A DNA stretch of 64,000 nucleotides, taken from the NCBI GenBank assembly GCA_022559845.1, contig CM040127.1:33070708-33134707 (forward strand), read 5' to 3'. Of this stretch, positions 46,272-55,667 are shown piece after piece. This stretch comes from Amorphophallus konjac. Its lineage: Eukaryota > Streptophyta > Magnoliopsida > Alismatales > Araceae. Positions within the stretch are counted from its first letter, which is position 1, and each line of letters opens with the position of its first letter. A program made the translations under genes and the position numbers. The notes below the pieces were generated by a model that saw only the letters and a program-made list of their open reading frames with translations, ran no database searches and was not told where the DNA came from.

Positions 46272-46712
46272 TCACTGCATCTCAAGATAGTTAGATGCCG
46301 GCTGGGAACAGTGTGTAGGGCTGTCAATAGGTCGGGCTCAGGTCGGGTTTAGGTCGACCCAGTCTTGACCTGACTCCTTAAAATTAAAGCCCGAGCCTGG
46401 CCCGGGCCCGAGTTATGTCGGGTCGGGTTGGGCCGAGTCTGACACTATTAAAAAATTATAAAGTCGGACTAAAATTCGACACGATCTGAAAATTTAAATA
46501 AAAAATAATATATTTAATAATATAAAATTTATAATCTCACTAAATTAATTAAAATTTTGATGTTAATTAATTAATTTGTTAGAAAAGAGAGTTTTTAATT
46601 AAGTAAACTAACATGATTTTAATTAAGTATTTTTTAATTATTATTTTTTAAAATAATATATACAAATAAGTCACCACATCTCAAGGTCGTTTAGATGCCG
46701 GCTGGGAACACT
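46270..46712. mobile_element. Small transposon-like segment between 40-base direct repeats
   Basis: The words AAGTCACTGCATCTCAAG and TTAGATGCCGGCTGGGAACA (46270-46311) recur with few changes at 46667-46709. Between them, from about 46318, lies TAGGGCTGTCAATAGGTCGG and AT-rich DNA, typical of hAT-type MITE ends. The right end is not clear. Confidence 0.5.
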
Positions 46713-46773
46713 CTTAATAATGGTATGGGGGGGGAAAGAAAACATTCCATTCCGAGCGAGAATGATTCATTTA

Positions 46774-47007
46774 GGGTCACTTTGATAACGGGTTAAGCTG
46801 AGTTAGGGTGGGTTAACTGGGGTCGGGTGGGTTACTCCTTGTTTGATAATTTTTTTCTTAACCCGGATCGGATAGGGTTAAAGTGGATTAACTCATTCTT
46901 AGAAAATAGGTAGAATGAGTTAATCCACCCGGGTTAGAGTTAGGGGTGAGGTGAACTAACCCAGGTAAGCCATCCGCCCCTAACTTAACTCGTTACCAAA
47001 GTGACCC
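46774..47007. mobile_element. Tourist-like (PIF/Harbinger) MITE, 234 bp
   Basis: The ends GGGTCACTTTGATAACG and CGTTACCAAAGTGACCC are near-perfect inverted repeats. A TTA duplication flanks them (46771-46773 and 47008-47010), the PIF/Harbinger signature. Confidence 0.85.
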
Positions 47008-47010
47008 TTA

Positions 47011-47799
47011 GCGTGGTTAATTAACTTTCTATACGTTTTATCACATCCTTTGTCTATCGTTTGAGTTTCAAAGCAAATAGTTGAAGCTCGAGAGCACCGA
47101 ACTTAATATACATGATTCTGGGAGAAGATACGCAAGGGATATTTATATGTCTACCCCCTATGATCTTACATATTCTACGTCATACCCTCGTATTCCTGAT
47201 ATTCTCTTGTATACCTCCATGCATAGGTCTAAGACTCGTACTGCACTGGTGTAAGTCAATCAAGCCTCTGCCGTATCAGGGAAGGACCCATTTGATAAGT
47301 TATCTCTTATTTTTTAAAATGAAGTCTAATCTTTTGATAATATTTTTTAAAATAAAAATAACTTTCACTTGTTTTGAGAAAATAACATATGTCGATGTTC
47401 TCACACGGCTCACATGACTCACCTCTAAATAGGTCTAATAATTATCCGTTTAAAATTCGAACCGAATTCAAATTCATATTAATTCGATAATTATTCGAAT
47501 AAAGTATCCGACAGACAATTCGATTATTAATCTGATATGAATTCATATATCATACTATCCGCTCCGTATCTGATCCGTTTACAGGTCTATTCAGAACCAA
47601 CGTATTATTAATCACGTGAGAACATTATGTGAGGGTATAGTAGCCTTTTTAGTCTTAATATATCTAAAATTAAATTAAAGGAACATAGGCAATGATAGGG
47701 GTACATATGATGAGTTATAATTAATATAGGGGTATAAATAAAAATATGAGTAATATAGGGATTTAGATGAGTAGAAAAATAAGATTCTATTATAGGTAT
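47011..47799. other. Intergenic AT-rich DNA
   Basis: No gene. TAGGTCTAATAATTATCC near 47430 and an inverse-like word near 47580 hint at another decayed MITE. Confidence 0.35.
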
Positions 47800-48096
47800 C
47801 AGGGTTTGCCGTCTCGACCGATCCGTCCGTCTCGATCACGGCCTGGGTCGGGTCGGATCGATCCCGTCCCGTCTCGGTCTATCTCGCTCCGTGTTAAAAT
47901 AAAAAAAGACTTTATATATATAATATATATAAAATAATAGAATAAAATAGAAAAGATAATATATATATATAATATAATATAATATTAAAATAATGAAGTG
48001 TCCCGGTCACGACTCACGATCGGGTATCCCGCCCACTGCTTGGGTCGGGTCGAGACGTGCGAGTCAGGGCGACCCGAACCGGAACGTAAAACCCTG
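47800..48096. mobile_element. hAT-type MITE, 297 bp
   Basis: The ends CAGGGTTTGCCGTCTCG and CGGAACGTAAAACCCTG are imperfect inverted repeats. Flanks are ATAGGTAT and TTAGGTAT (47792-47799, 48097-48104), an 8-bp duplication with one mismatch. The outer thirds are GGTCGGG-rich and the middle is AT-rich. Confidence 0.75.
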
Positions 48097-48798
48097 TTAG
48101 GTATACATGTAATTGTATATAGTTGACCCTCACATCAATTTCACCTTCAAGACTTCTATCGAGTGAATCATGTTAACTCCAATTTTTTCATTATAGCATA
48201 AACTCTCACGAGCTTACGTGGTAATTAAATTAATAACTACTTTGTGTATATATTAAATCACTGTGATGAATGTGCCAAGGCAACATTAAGCACATTAATG
48301 TCTCTCTTAGTCTACCATCTACGAAAGGTTAGAGAGTGTGTGTGTATTAATTTAAGGGTTTTTACATAAAAATTATAATTAAATAAAAATTTATAAAAAA
48401 ATTTATTCCTATAAATATACTAGTATGAATAACTCTGTGTAAATTTGAATTTGGTAAAATTATCATATATCACTTCTTTTTATCAAAATTTATAAAAAAT
48501 ACACTTAAATAACATTTATATATTATTTAAATTAATCTAATCATTTATCAGTTAATATATTTTTAAAAATTTTTTTTAAATTCATCTCTACCAATTATTT
48601 CCGTACAAAAATATCTTAATTTAATCTTTTTCAAAAAACGAGAGGGAGAGAGAGAGAACTTCCTCGTGAAGGTAGCGTCGTCATCTATCGTCATCACCCA
48701 CCCATCATCTTCTCTCTCCTTCCCACCAATATCTGCCCGTCAAGGTGGGTGGGAAGGGGGGACACTCCAATTCAGAAGCTCGTAATTTAAACGAAGCA
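48097..48798. other. AT-rich intergenic DNA
   Basis: No gene; one GA tract (48640-48656). Confidence 0.4.
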
Positions 48799-48808
48799 GA
48801 TGGAACGC

Positions 48809-48985
48809 ATGGCATCTGGTGGCCGGACAAGCGAGAGCATCCTTCCTCTGATTCCCGGATTCCTTCGCCCCGGCAATGCGGACAAGGTACTTGTCGCCGA
48901 TTCACACGCAGCGGCCAGCAAAGGGGAGATTCAGGAAAAAGGGAACGGAGCGCTGAGGGTGGGGGTTTCGATGACTGAGGCCTGA
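48809..48985 (+). CDS. Short unrecognised open reading frame
   Basis: 58 codons starting MASGGRTSESILPLIPGF in a GC-richer patch. An in-frame ATG three codons earlier (48800) is also possible. A GTACTT donor-like site follows GCGGACAAG at about 48888, so this could be a first exon or a gene fragment. I do not recognise it, and no convincing continuation was found. Confidence 0.2.
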   Translation: MASGGRTSESILPLIPGFLRPGNADKVLVADSHAAASKGEIQEKGNGALRVGVSMTEA

Positions 48986-49573
48986 GGGGTATATATATAG
49001 ATATATATATATAGATAGGCAAGTCTGATGCTTGGCTCTCATTGGTTTGTTGTGCTTTGTTTCTCTTCTCCTCCTCCCCCCGTCTGCTTCTGTTCTGTTG
49101 GGTTTCTGCTTCTTCCTGCTTTGCTTGCTCCTTTCCGTTAGTAGGAGCTCTGATTCGTTGTGCGAGAGTTTTGTGGATGTGTCAGTGAGGAAGGCTGCCA
49201 GTTCTGCCACTGGTATTAATCTTTAAATAAAAATTAGAAAGATCTGATCTTTTCCCCTTGATCATTGCAGACAATATCTTTCACTAATTTTCCAGGTTGG
49301 CTGAAGTGGCATTGAAGGTAGATAGATACACGCACACACCCACACACACGGAGAGAGGGAAAGAGATTGCATTGATCACTGACTGCGGGAAATCCACTGT
49401 CAAGTTCTACGTGGTAATTTCCTTTTGTTTTTTTGTGTGTGTGGGGGGGGGGGCGGTTGCATTTGTGATCCTTTCATTAATTTCTTCACCGCACTGGCAA
49501 ATTCAAGAACAAGGATCGAAAAGGATAAGGGTAATCTATTGTCCAATTTGGTTTGGTTTTTGTTTTGTTTTGT

Positions 49574-49770
49574 CCTTCAAGGATCTGATGGACGTAGAGT
49601 AATACATGTGAAGAGAAGAACCCATCATGTCCTTCAAGGATCTGATGGACGTAGAGTAATACATGTGAAGAGAAGAACCCATCATGTCATGTGAAGAGAA
49701 GAACCCATCATGTCCTTCAAGGATCTGATGGACGTAGAGTAATACATGTGAAGAGAAGAACCCATCATGT
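49574..49770 (+). repeat. 57-bp tandem repeat, three and a half copies
   Basis: CCTTCAAGGATCTGATGG begins units at 49574, 49631 and 49714. The second is followed by a 26-base partial unit (49688-49713). The copies are virtually identical. Confidence 0.9.
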
Positions 49771-50099
49771 CCTTTTCTCTCTTTCCCATTAAGCCAATAA
49801 AATTACGGTGTCATGTAACTCAATTCTTTTGCCATATATATAATCCATGGTTCGGATCGCATTGGGCACGATGTAGGTAGTGAATCAAAATCTAATATCT
49901 TCCTCCCTTTTACTATACGTTTCCTTTTTTTGTAGCCTTCTCCTCCCGTCCAGTGAAAGAAGTGGAGCAACACAGATTCTTCATTCAAATGAAGAAGTGG
50001 AGACCTTCAACTGAGCATTTTGAGTCAAACAAATGAGTGCACCCTGTGGTAAGGTGTGCCCTGGGGGGGAAATTATATATAGATATTGTATAGTCTGAA

Positions 50100-50392
50100 A
50101 ATTGTTCCCCCTTTTACTTTGTACCATATTTTTTAGATTGATTGTTTGGCAAGAGCAGTCGGTCATCTCAGAAAATTTATAATCACTAGAGGATCGACGA
50201 CGTCAGAAGGAGCCCTGAGAGTGATTTCAGGGGACAATCCTTCGATACTTGAGTTAAAATCGTCTAGAACCAAAGAACAAGTGAGTAGAGAGAGGAGAGG
50301 AAGTAGCATGTAGCGTGGTAATGGAGTCTGGAGAGTGTTTGGAGAGGACAAGGAGTGTTCGAAGAGTTAGGAAGATAAGGACCACGAAAGGA

Positions 50393-50423
<31 letters not shown>

Positions 50424-50770
50424 TACAAGAGTCTCCTACGAAGGCAAACGAGTGGGGAGCCCCCTCTCCTTCTCTCGTCGTAGGGAAGTCTCCCTCAGTT
50501 GGCGATAGAAGTCTCTCAGTCTGTCCTTCTCTCCCTCTGTATGTCTTCTCCTCTAGACGCAATTGGAGACCTATTTATACAGGACCCACGTGCGCGGATA
50601 TCCTATCAGTGGGTTGGAGAGGCTTAGATGGACCTGTATTGGGCCTTGAGACGTTCGGGCCATATTCTTTGGCTGCCCTAACCCGCAATGGATCCTGTGT
50701 CCTTGGATCGCGTGGGCCTAGCAAGTTCTTCATTCCTCCTACGTATTACTAGCCTAGCTATATCAACAAC
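50100..50770 (+). mobile_element. LTR-like repeat, copy D
   Basis: The clearest uninterrupted copy of the family. It contains the AAGAGCAGTC word, an AGCCCTGAGAGTGATTTCA-type block, GTGAGTAGAGAGAG, a (CT)n tract (50393-50420), CTCCTCTAGACGCAATTGG, and GGAGACCTATTTATACAGG as a TATA-like core near 50570. There are no coding domains and the ends are approximate. Confidence 0.55.
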
Positions 50771-50929
50771 TATTTCGTAATAACAGTGTGGCGTTAGTTG
50801 GAGAATCGCTTACTTTGTGGGCGAGCTGAGTCAGGTGGGGGCACAGCCCGTGCGGCGCGGGGACTGGGAAGCACATGGAGGGTCGGAGACATGCACGTAG
50901 GTGTTAACAAGTCGCACCACTATAACACG

Positions 50930-50960
<31 letters not shown>

Positions 50961-51176
50961 AACAAAAGTCACGGAAGCAGGAAAGATTTTTTTTTTTTTT
51001 TTTTGGTGGGGGTGGGGGGGGGGGGGGGGGGGGCGTCGATCTTTGCTGGGGCCAGAGCAGAGAGACCTACCCCCCCCGCTGCATCAAAGCAGTTCTGTCT
51101 CTGTCGTCCCTGCGGCTTCCTTTTCCCTCTCTCTTTTCTTTGTTTTGGGGGAGGGAGGTTCTGGGTCTTTACAGAG

Positions 51177-51212
<36 letters not shown>

Positions 51213-52308
51213 TGGATAAAGAAAAAAGGTAGGTAGTAGTACACACGGGGACCAACACCAGTCCCACTCTTAACTCGTGAGGTGTGGAATGAGTCATACC
51301 CTCCTCCGTTGGATTTAAATCTTCGCGTCCACCGGGTAAGAATATTATTAACAGGTCTCTGGAATGATGAGTATAGGGATGAAATAAATAGAGGAGAACT
51401 GTCCAGCTTACGCGTCCGTGTGATCTCATTTGAGTGAAAAAGAAGGAAACAAAAGCCAACTAATTAATTAAAGTACCATCCCCTTGATCTAATCTCGTCG
51501 TCGTCAATATGTCCTTACTTTTGCAAAAATCCCTGCTACAAGAAAGAGTCGGTTGACACGCAGACGACAACCCCCTTAATGTAACCAAAGACTGGTACGT
51601 AGAAATTAATTGATTAGGTTATTAATTAACACGTAAGGAAGCACTTTTGTTTTCCCATTCTATATATATATATATATATATATAGCTAGGGTAATCAAAA
51701 CATGTTCGGAACGAACACTAAAATATAGGACGTCAAACTCTAAGAATTAATTAATGTTATATATATATATATATGCCAATCTAAACGATTTATACAAGGT
51801 AGAACAAATGGAACACATATATATACTCCAGCATATATCATGATATATGTATACATATAAGAACTGTGATTTTTCATGACTTGAGACAAGAATTTTACAA
51901 GCATTAATATGTATGTATATATATATATATATATATATGCTGTGGGGTGGTTTTTTTTCTCCTCAAGACACCATATTTGTATATGCTAAAGAGGGGATGA
52001 ACCAAGTCTTCCACACGCACGCCTCGATCCAACAGAATCCAAACGACCAGGCGGGTCAGCGGTGTCGCTCTAATTTGGGCGGTCAACGAGCGGCTCCTCA
52101 ACGGGGTCCCCACGTCCACGTTTAGGCACAGAGCACCACCCCAGCATGTGCTGGAGCACAACTAAGAGGGCGGCGAAGGAGGAGGAACACGGAGGAGGAG
52201 GTGAAGAGAGGCGTTGCAAGCTCTGCCAACGGTCGCAGGGCAGCACCGCCACAAAGGCTTCCCAGGCGAGAAGATTGCCACCCCAGGTAGGTCGCAGGTG
52301 CTGGTGTG
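50771..52308. other. Upstream region of the USP-like gene
   Basis: No gene. It holds an AT/ATA tract (50932-50960), a T run then a G run (50988-51032), a GA tract (51175-51206) and TA tracts (51661-51683, 51916-51938). The last 300 bases become GC-rich and are probably promoter and 5' UTR of the next gene. Confidence 0.5.
50988..51032 (+). repeat. Adjacent poly-T and poly-G runs
   Basis: A T run of about 17 is followed within 15 bases by a nearly continuous G run of about 25. It is an unstable, purine/pyrimidine-asymmetric site where the assembly may be unreliable. Confidence 0.8.
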
Positions 52309-53035
52309 ATGGAAGCGTCGGTGTCTGGCTTGTCGACGTCGGCAACCGGCAAGAGGAAGGTGATGGTGGTGGCGGACCCGGGGCGGGAGTCCTCGGGGGC
52401 GCTGCAGTGGACGCTGACCCACGCCGTGCTCGAGCAGGACGAGATCGTGCTCCTCCACGTCGAGCTGCAGTGCAACACGAAGCGCGGGTCCTTCTCGGCG
52501 TTCCTGCGGCGTCCCCCTTCCGGCGGCGGGGCGGGGGCCTCCTGGGCCTCAGCGGAGGGTGCCGGCGGCGGCAACTTCGAGTTCCTCGACGATATGAGGT
52601 CGAGGTGCAGGCAGGCGCAGCCGCGGGTGCCGGTGCAGGTCCTGAGGGTGGAGATGGAGGACAACGACAAGGCCACCACCATCCTCTCCCAGACCAGGGC
52701 CCTCGGCGTCGACCTCCTCGTCGTCGGCCAACCTCGCCGCTCTTCCTTCCTTGGGTGAGCAACCTTCCCTTTATTCTTTCCTCCAACGAACCCCCAACCC
52801 ATCACACACACACACACAGAAAGAGAGAGAGAGAGAGAGAGAGGATAACCTGTAATGTTGATCTTTGTTGGTACGCAGGGCAAGGCTAGGTGGAGGCCCC
52901 AACAAAAGCATGGACATCGTAGAGTACTTGATCGAGAACAGCAAATGCCTATGCGTTGGGGTGCAAAAGAAGGGACAGAGCGGTGGCTACGTCCTCAACA
53001 CCAAGACCCACAAGAACTTTTGGCTTCTTGCATAG
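52309..53035 (+). CDS. Universal stress protein (USP)-like, two exons
   Basis: Exons 52309-52754 and 52879-53035 (GT/AG, phase 2) give 200 residues. The Usp / adenine nucleotide alpha-hydrolase-like fold starts at RKVMVVADPGRESSGALQW and continues with DEIVLLHVELQ, a long Gly/Ala-rich loop, VPVQVLRVEMEDNDKATTIL and VDLLVVGQPRR. It ends in SMDIVEYLIENSKCLCVGVQ and a KTHKNFWLLA tail, which I recall as typical of one plant USP-like subgroup. The usual ATP-binding G-x2-G-x9-G(S/T) motif is only partly visible (GQPRRSSFLG, then GGGPNKS), so ATP binding is uncertain. These proteins are linked to stress signalling. The frame is intact. A (CA)n-(GA)n tract lies in the intron (52804-52842). ATG 52309 is the first in-frame start; GTG precedes it. 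Confidence 0.85.
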
Positions 53036-54714
53036 ACACCCTCCTTCATGGTAGCTTCAGGCTTCAGCTATGTATCCATCGCTTCACTTTCACTACCATT
53101 AATCTTTCCCGTCGAGGATGAAGAAATGAAAGGGAGAATAGGAGACGTAGGAGATTCTCTGCGCTGTGCAGGTTCACAACACCCACGACAAGATGCATGG
53201 CAAGTCAGATAGGAATTATATATGGTATGCTTCTACTCACCCATGGTGTGGATGCACGTTGCCCAGGGATCGAAGAAGAGACCGATCAAGAGGGAAGAGC
53301 AGCGGTGAAAGTAAATGGTATATATATATATATATTTCAAGGCAGACATTTCTTGAGGGGGATCGTGGCATGACCACCAGCTGGATATGTATGATCTGAA
53401 TGTATGTGGATCTTAATCAAGAAAGAAGAAGAGTTCTGAGAGCTATATATAGGAAGAACTGAGGAAGGAATTTTTTTTTATTTTTTTTTTCGATCTCTCT
53501 GTGTACGCAGGCAGGGTGACCAACCTCTCGGTGGTCGATCGTTGTAGGGATAATCGTTGGGTTTAAGATGGATTTGTAGATTACTCCCTAGTGAACACCG
53601 TTGGCGACGTGGGTTCTTGCACGCAGATCCATGAGGTTTCATGGTGGGTCGAATACGTACGGTACGAGGGGTCTCTTTTGCAAGATTGTTGGAGAGAGAT
53701 CATGGGGGGGGGGGGGGTTTCTCTTCTTAATTTCTTTTGTTTGGTTTCACTTTGTTTACTTGGATTGCGTTTAATTCGTGTGGTTGTTTATGTTGAAGAA
53801 ATAGAAGTTTCAAGAAGTCTAGATTCCTCTTTCTTTTCATTGCCATATATATATATATATAGACCTGCCGCATCCTGAGGGGAAAGTGTTAGTGAAGAGC
53901 CAACAATTAAATCAGCCAAGATTGTTTTTTTTTTGCCGAATCATCCACTGGTACTTGAAAAACCAAAGACCTTGCACTCCTCCAAGCAACGAGAGAGTCA
54001 AATTAAGTTTGAACTGGTTTGTTGATTTCCTCAACTTCTACAGAGCTCCCGAGGCCCAAAGGCCACTCTCCGAGGACCAACCTTGGATCCATTATCACGC
54101 ACCTGGTGAAACCCCAAGGCAACTCCTCCTTACGTCTGGCTCTTAAATACAATCTCAAGCAAAGGAAATCCGCCCTGTTCATCTATCTGTAAAAGATAAA
54201 CTGCAATTAGTCCCGAGGAAAGCTATTCTCCTTTTTATGTGGGAGATTTTAGGATGATGACGGGGGAACGGGGTGGTTACATAGAGGTAGGCCATTTGAG
54301 AGTACGTACCTTTGAGGATGAAACATAAACAATAGTTTCGCTCTAGTGAGAGGAAAATTAAGAGTGTTATACGTTAAGGCAAGACATCGTTAATTAAGAA
54401 CACTAGCATCTTTATAAACTATTAATGAAAGTTAGAAAACATGATTGTACATAGACAACAGTGGCATTTGTGCAAAAGCATCAACAAATAGGGAAACAAA
54501 CATCCATTAGAAGGGAAATAAAGAGAGTTAGAGCCTTTCTTTCCTTTGAGACATGATGCAGAGTAGTGGTTCTCCTCCGAGCAAGATCTCCTCGTCTCGT
54601 GTGGTTTGAGATAGAAAACCTCTTCCAGCTCAAAGCACAGACGGATGACAACGGGGGAGGCACTGCCTCGGTCACATGATACTACAAGTTTCAAAAAAAA
54701 AAGGTAATCAGAAT
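53036..54714. other. Intergenic DNA downstream of USP-like gene
   Basis: The first few hundred bases may be 3' UTR. There are short TA tracts (53321-53335, 53846-53862) and a G run (53705-53717). No gene or clear transposon is seen. Confidence 0.4.
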
Positions 54715-54717
54715 TAA

Positions 54718-55664
54718 TGGGGTGTTTGGTTGCTCTTTTTTACCTCTTTTTTCTCTCGAATTTAAAAAAGAGAGTTAGAGATCTTTTAACCCTGTTTGGT
54801 GTTCCTCTCCTAAATTTTAGGGAGAGAAGACAGCATATGTAATTCTTCCTCAAAAAAAAAAAAAGTCTATACCTATTTTTTTTAAAAAAACACCAACTCG
54901 AGACTCTCCCTCCCCCGCGGCCCCCCTCCCTCACAGCGACCCTCCCCTCCCTGGCGCCCCCTGCGCAGCCCCCTTCCCCGTCCCCTGCGACCCCCCTCCC
55001 CCTCCCCTCCACGGCGACAATCCCCTCCCCTCCCCGGCGCCCCCTGCGCAGCCCCCCTTCCCCGTCCACGGCGACCCCCCTCCCGTCCCCGGCAACCCCT
55101 GCGGCCCCCCTTCCCCGTCCCTTGCGACCCCCCTCCCCTCCCCGGCGCCCCCTGCGCAGCCCCCCTTCCCCGTCCACTGCGACCCCCCTCCCCGGCGCCC
55201 CTGCGGCCCCCCTTCCCCGTCCACTGCGACCCCCCTCCCCTCCCCGGCGCCCCTGCGGCCCCCCTTCCCCGTCCCTGGCGACCCCCCTCCCCTACCCTCC
55301 AAGGCGACCCTCCCCTCCCCGGCGCCCCCTGCGCAGCCCCCCTCCCCGGCGCCCCTGCGGCCCCCCTTCCCCGTCCACGGCGACCCCCCCCTCCCCGGTG
55401 CCCCTGCGGCCTCCCCGGCGCCCCTGCGGTCCCCCTTCCCAGTCCACGGCGACCCCCCTCCCCTCCCCGGCGCCCCTGCAGCCCCCCTTCCCCGTCCATG
55501 GCGCCCCTCCAAACGGGTTTATCAAATTTTTAAAAATTAAGATATTTTTACCAAACATGTGATATCATTTTTTTTTCAGTTTTAAATTTTAAATTAAAAA
55601 TTAGTACAACATAATTTTTTAGATAGAAATAGTTTCTATAAAAAAATTGTTCCCAAACAGCCTG
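54718..55664. mobile_element. Tourist-like element with internal minisatellite, 947 bp
   Basis: The ends TGGGGTGTTTGG and CCAAACAGCCTG are imperfect inverted repeats, flanked by TAA (54715-54717, 55665-55667) as in PIF/Harbinger insertions. Internal ends are T/A-rich, and the centre is a 600-bp C-rich tandem array. Confidence 0.65.
54905..55505. repeat. C-rich minisatellite (about 600 bp)
   Basis: Irregular tandem copies built from CCCCTCCCCGGCGCCCCTGC and GGCCCCCCTTCCCCGTCCAC. The plus strand is almost free of G runs, while the minus strand is very G-rich. Open frames on both strands here are artefacts of the repeat. Confidence 0.95.
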
Positions 55665-55667
55665 TAA

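Noticed and set aside
52070..52889. Long minus-strand and other-frame ORFs over the USP gene (up to 253 codons)
   Set aside because: Shadows of the GC-rich coding exon; the plus frame has the family motifs and correct splice sites.
54882..55562. Gly/Arg-rich and Pro-rich open frames of up to 205 codons
   Set aside because: They are open on both strands only because the C-rich minisatellite lacks stop codons.
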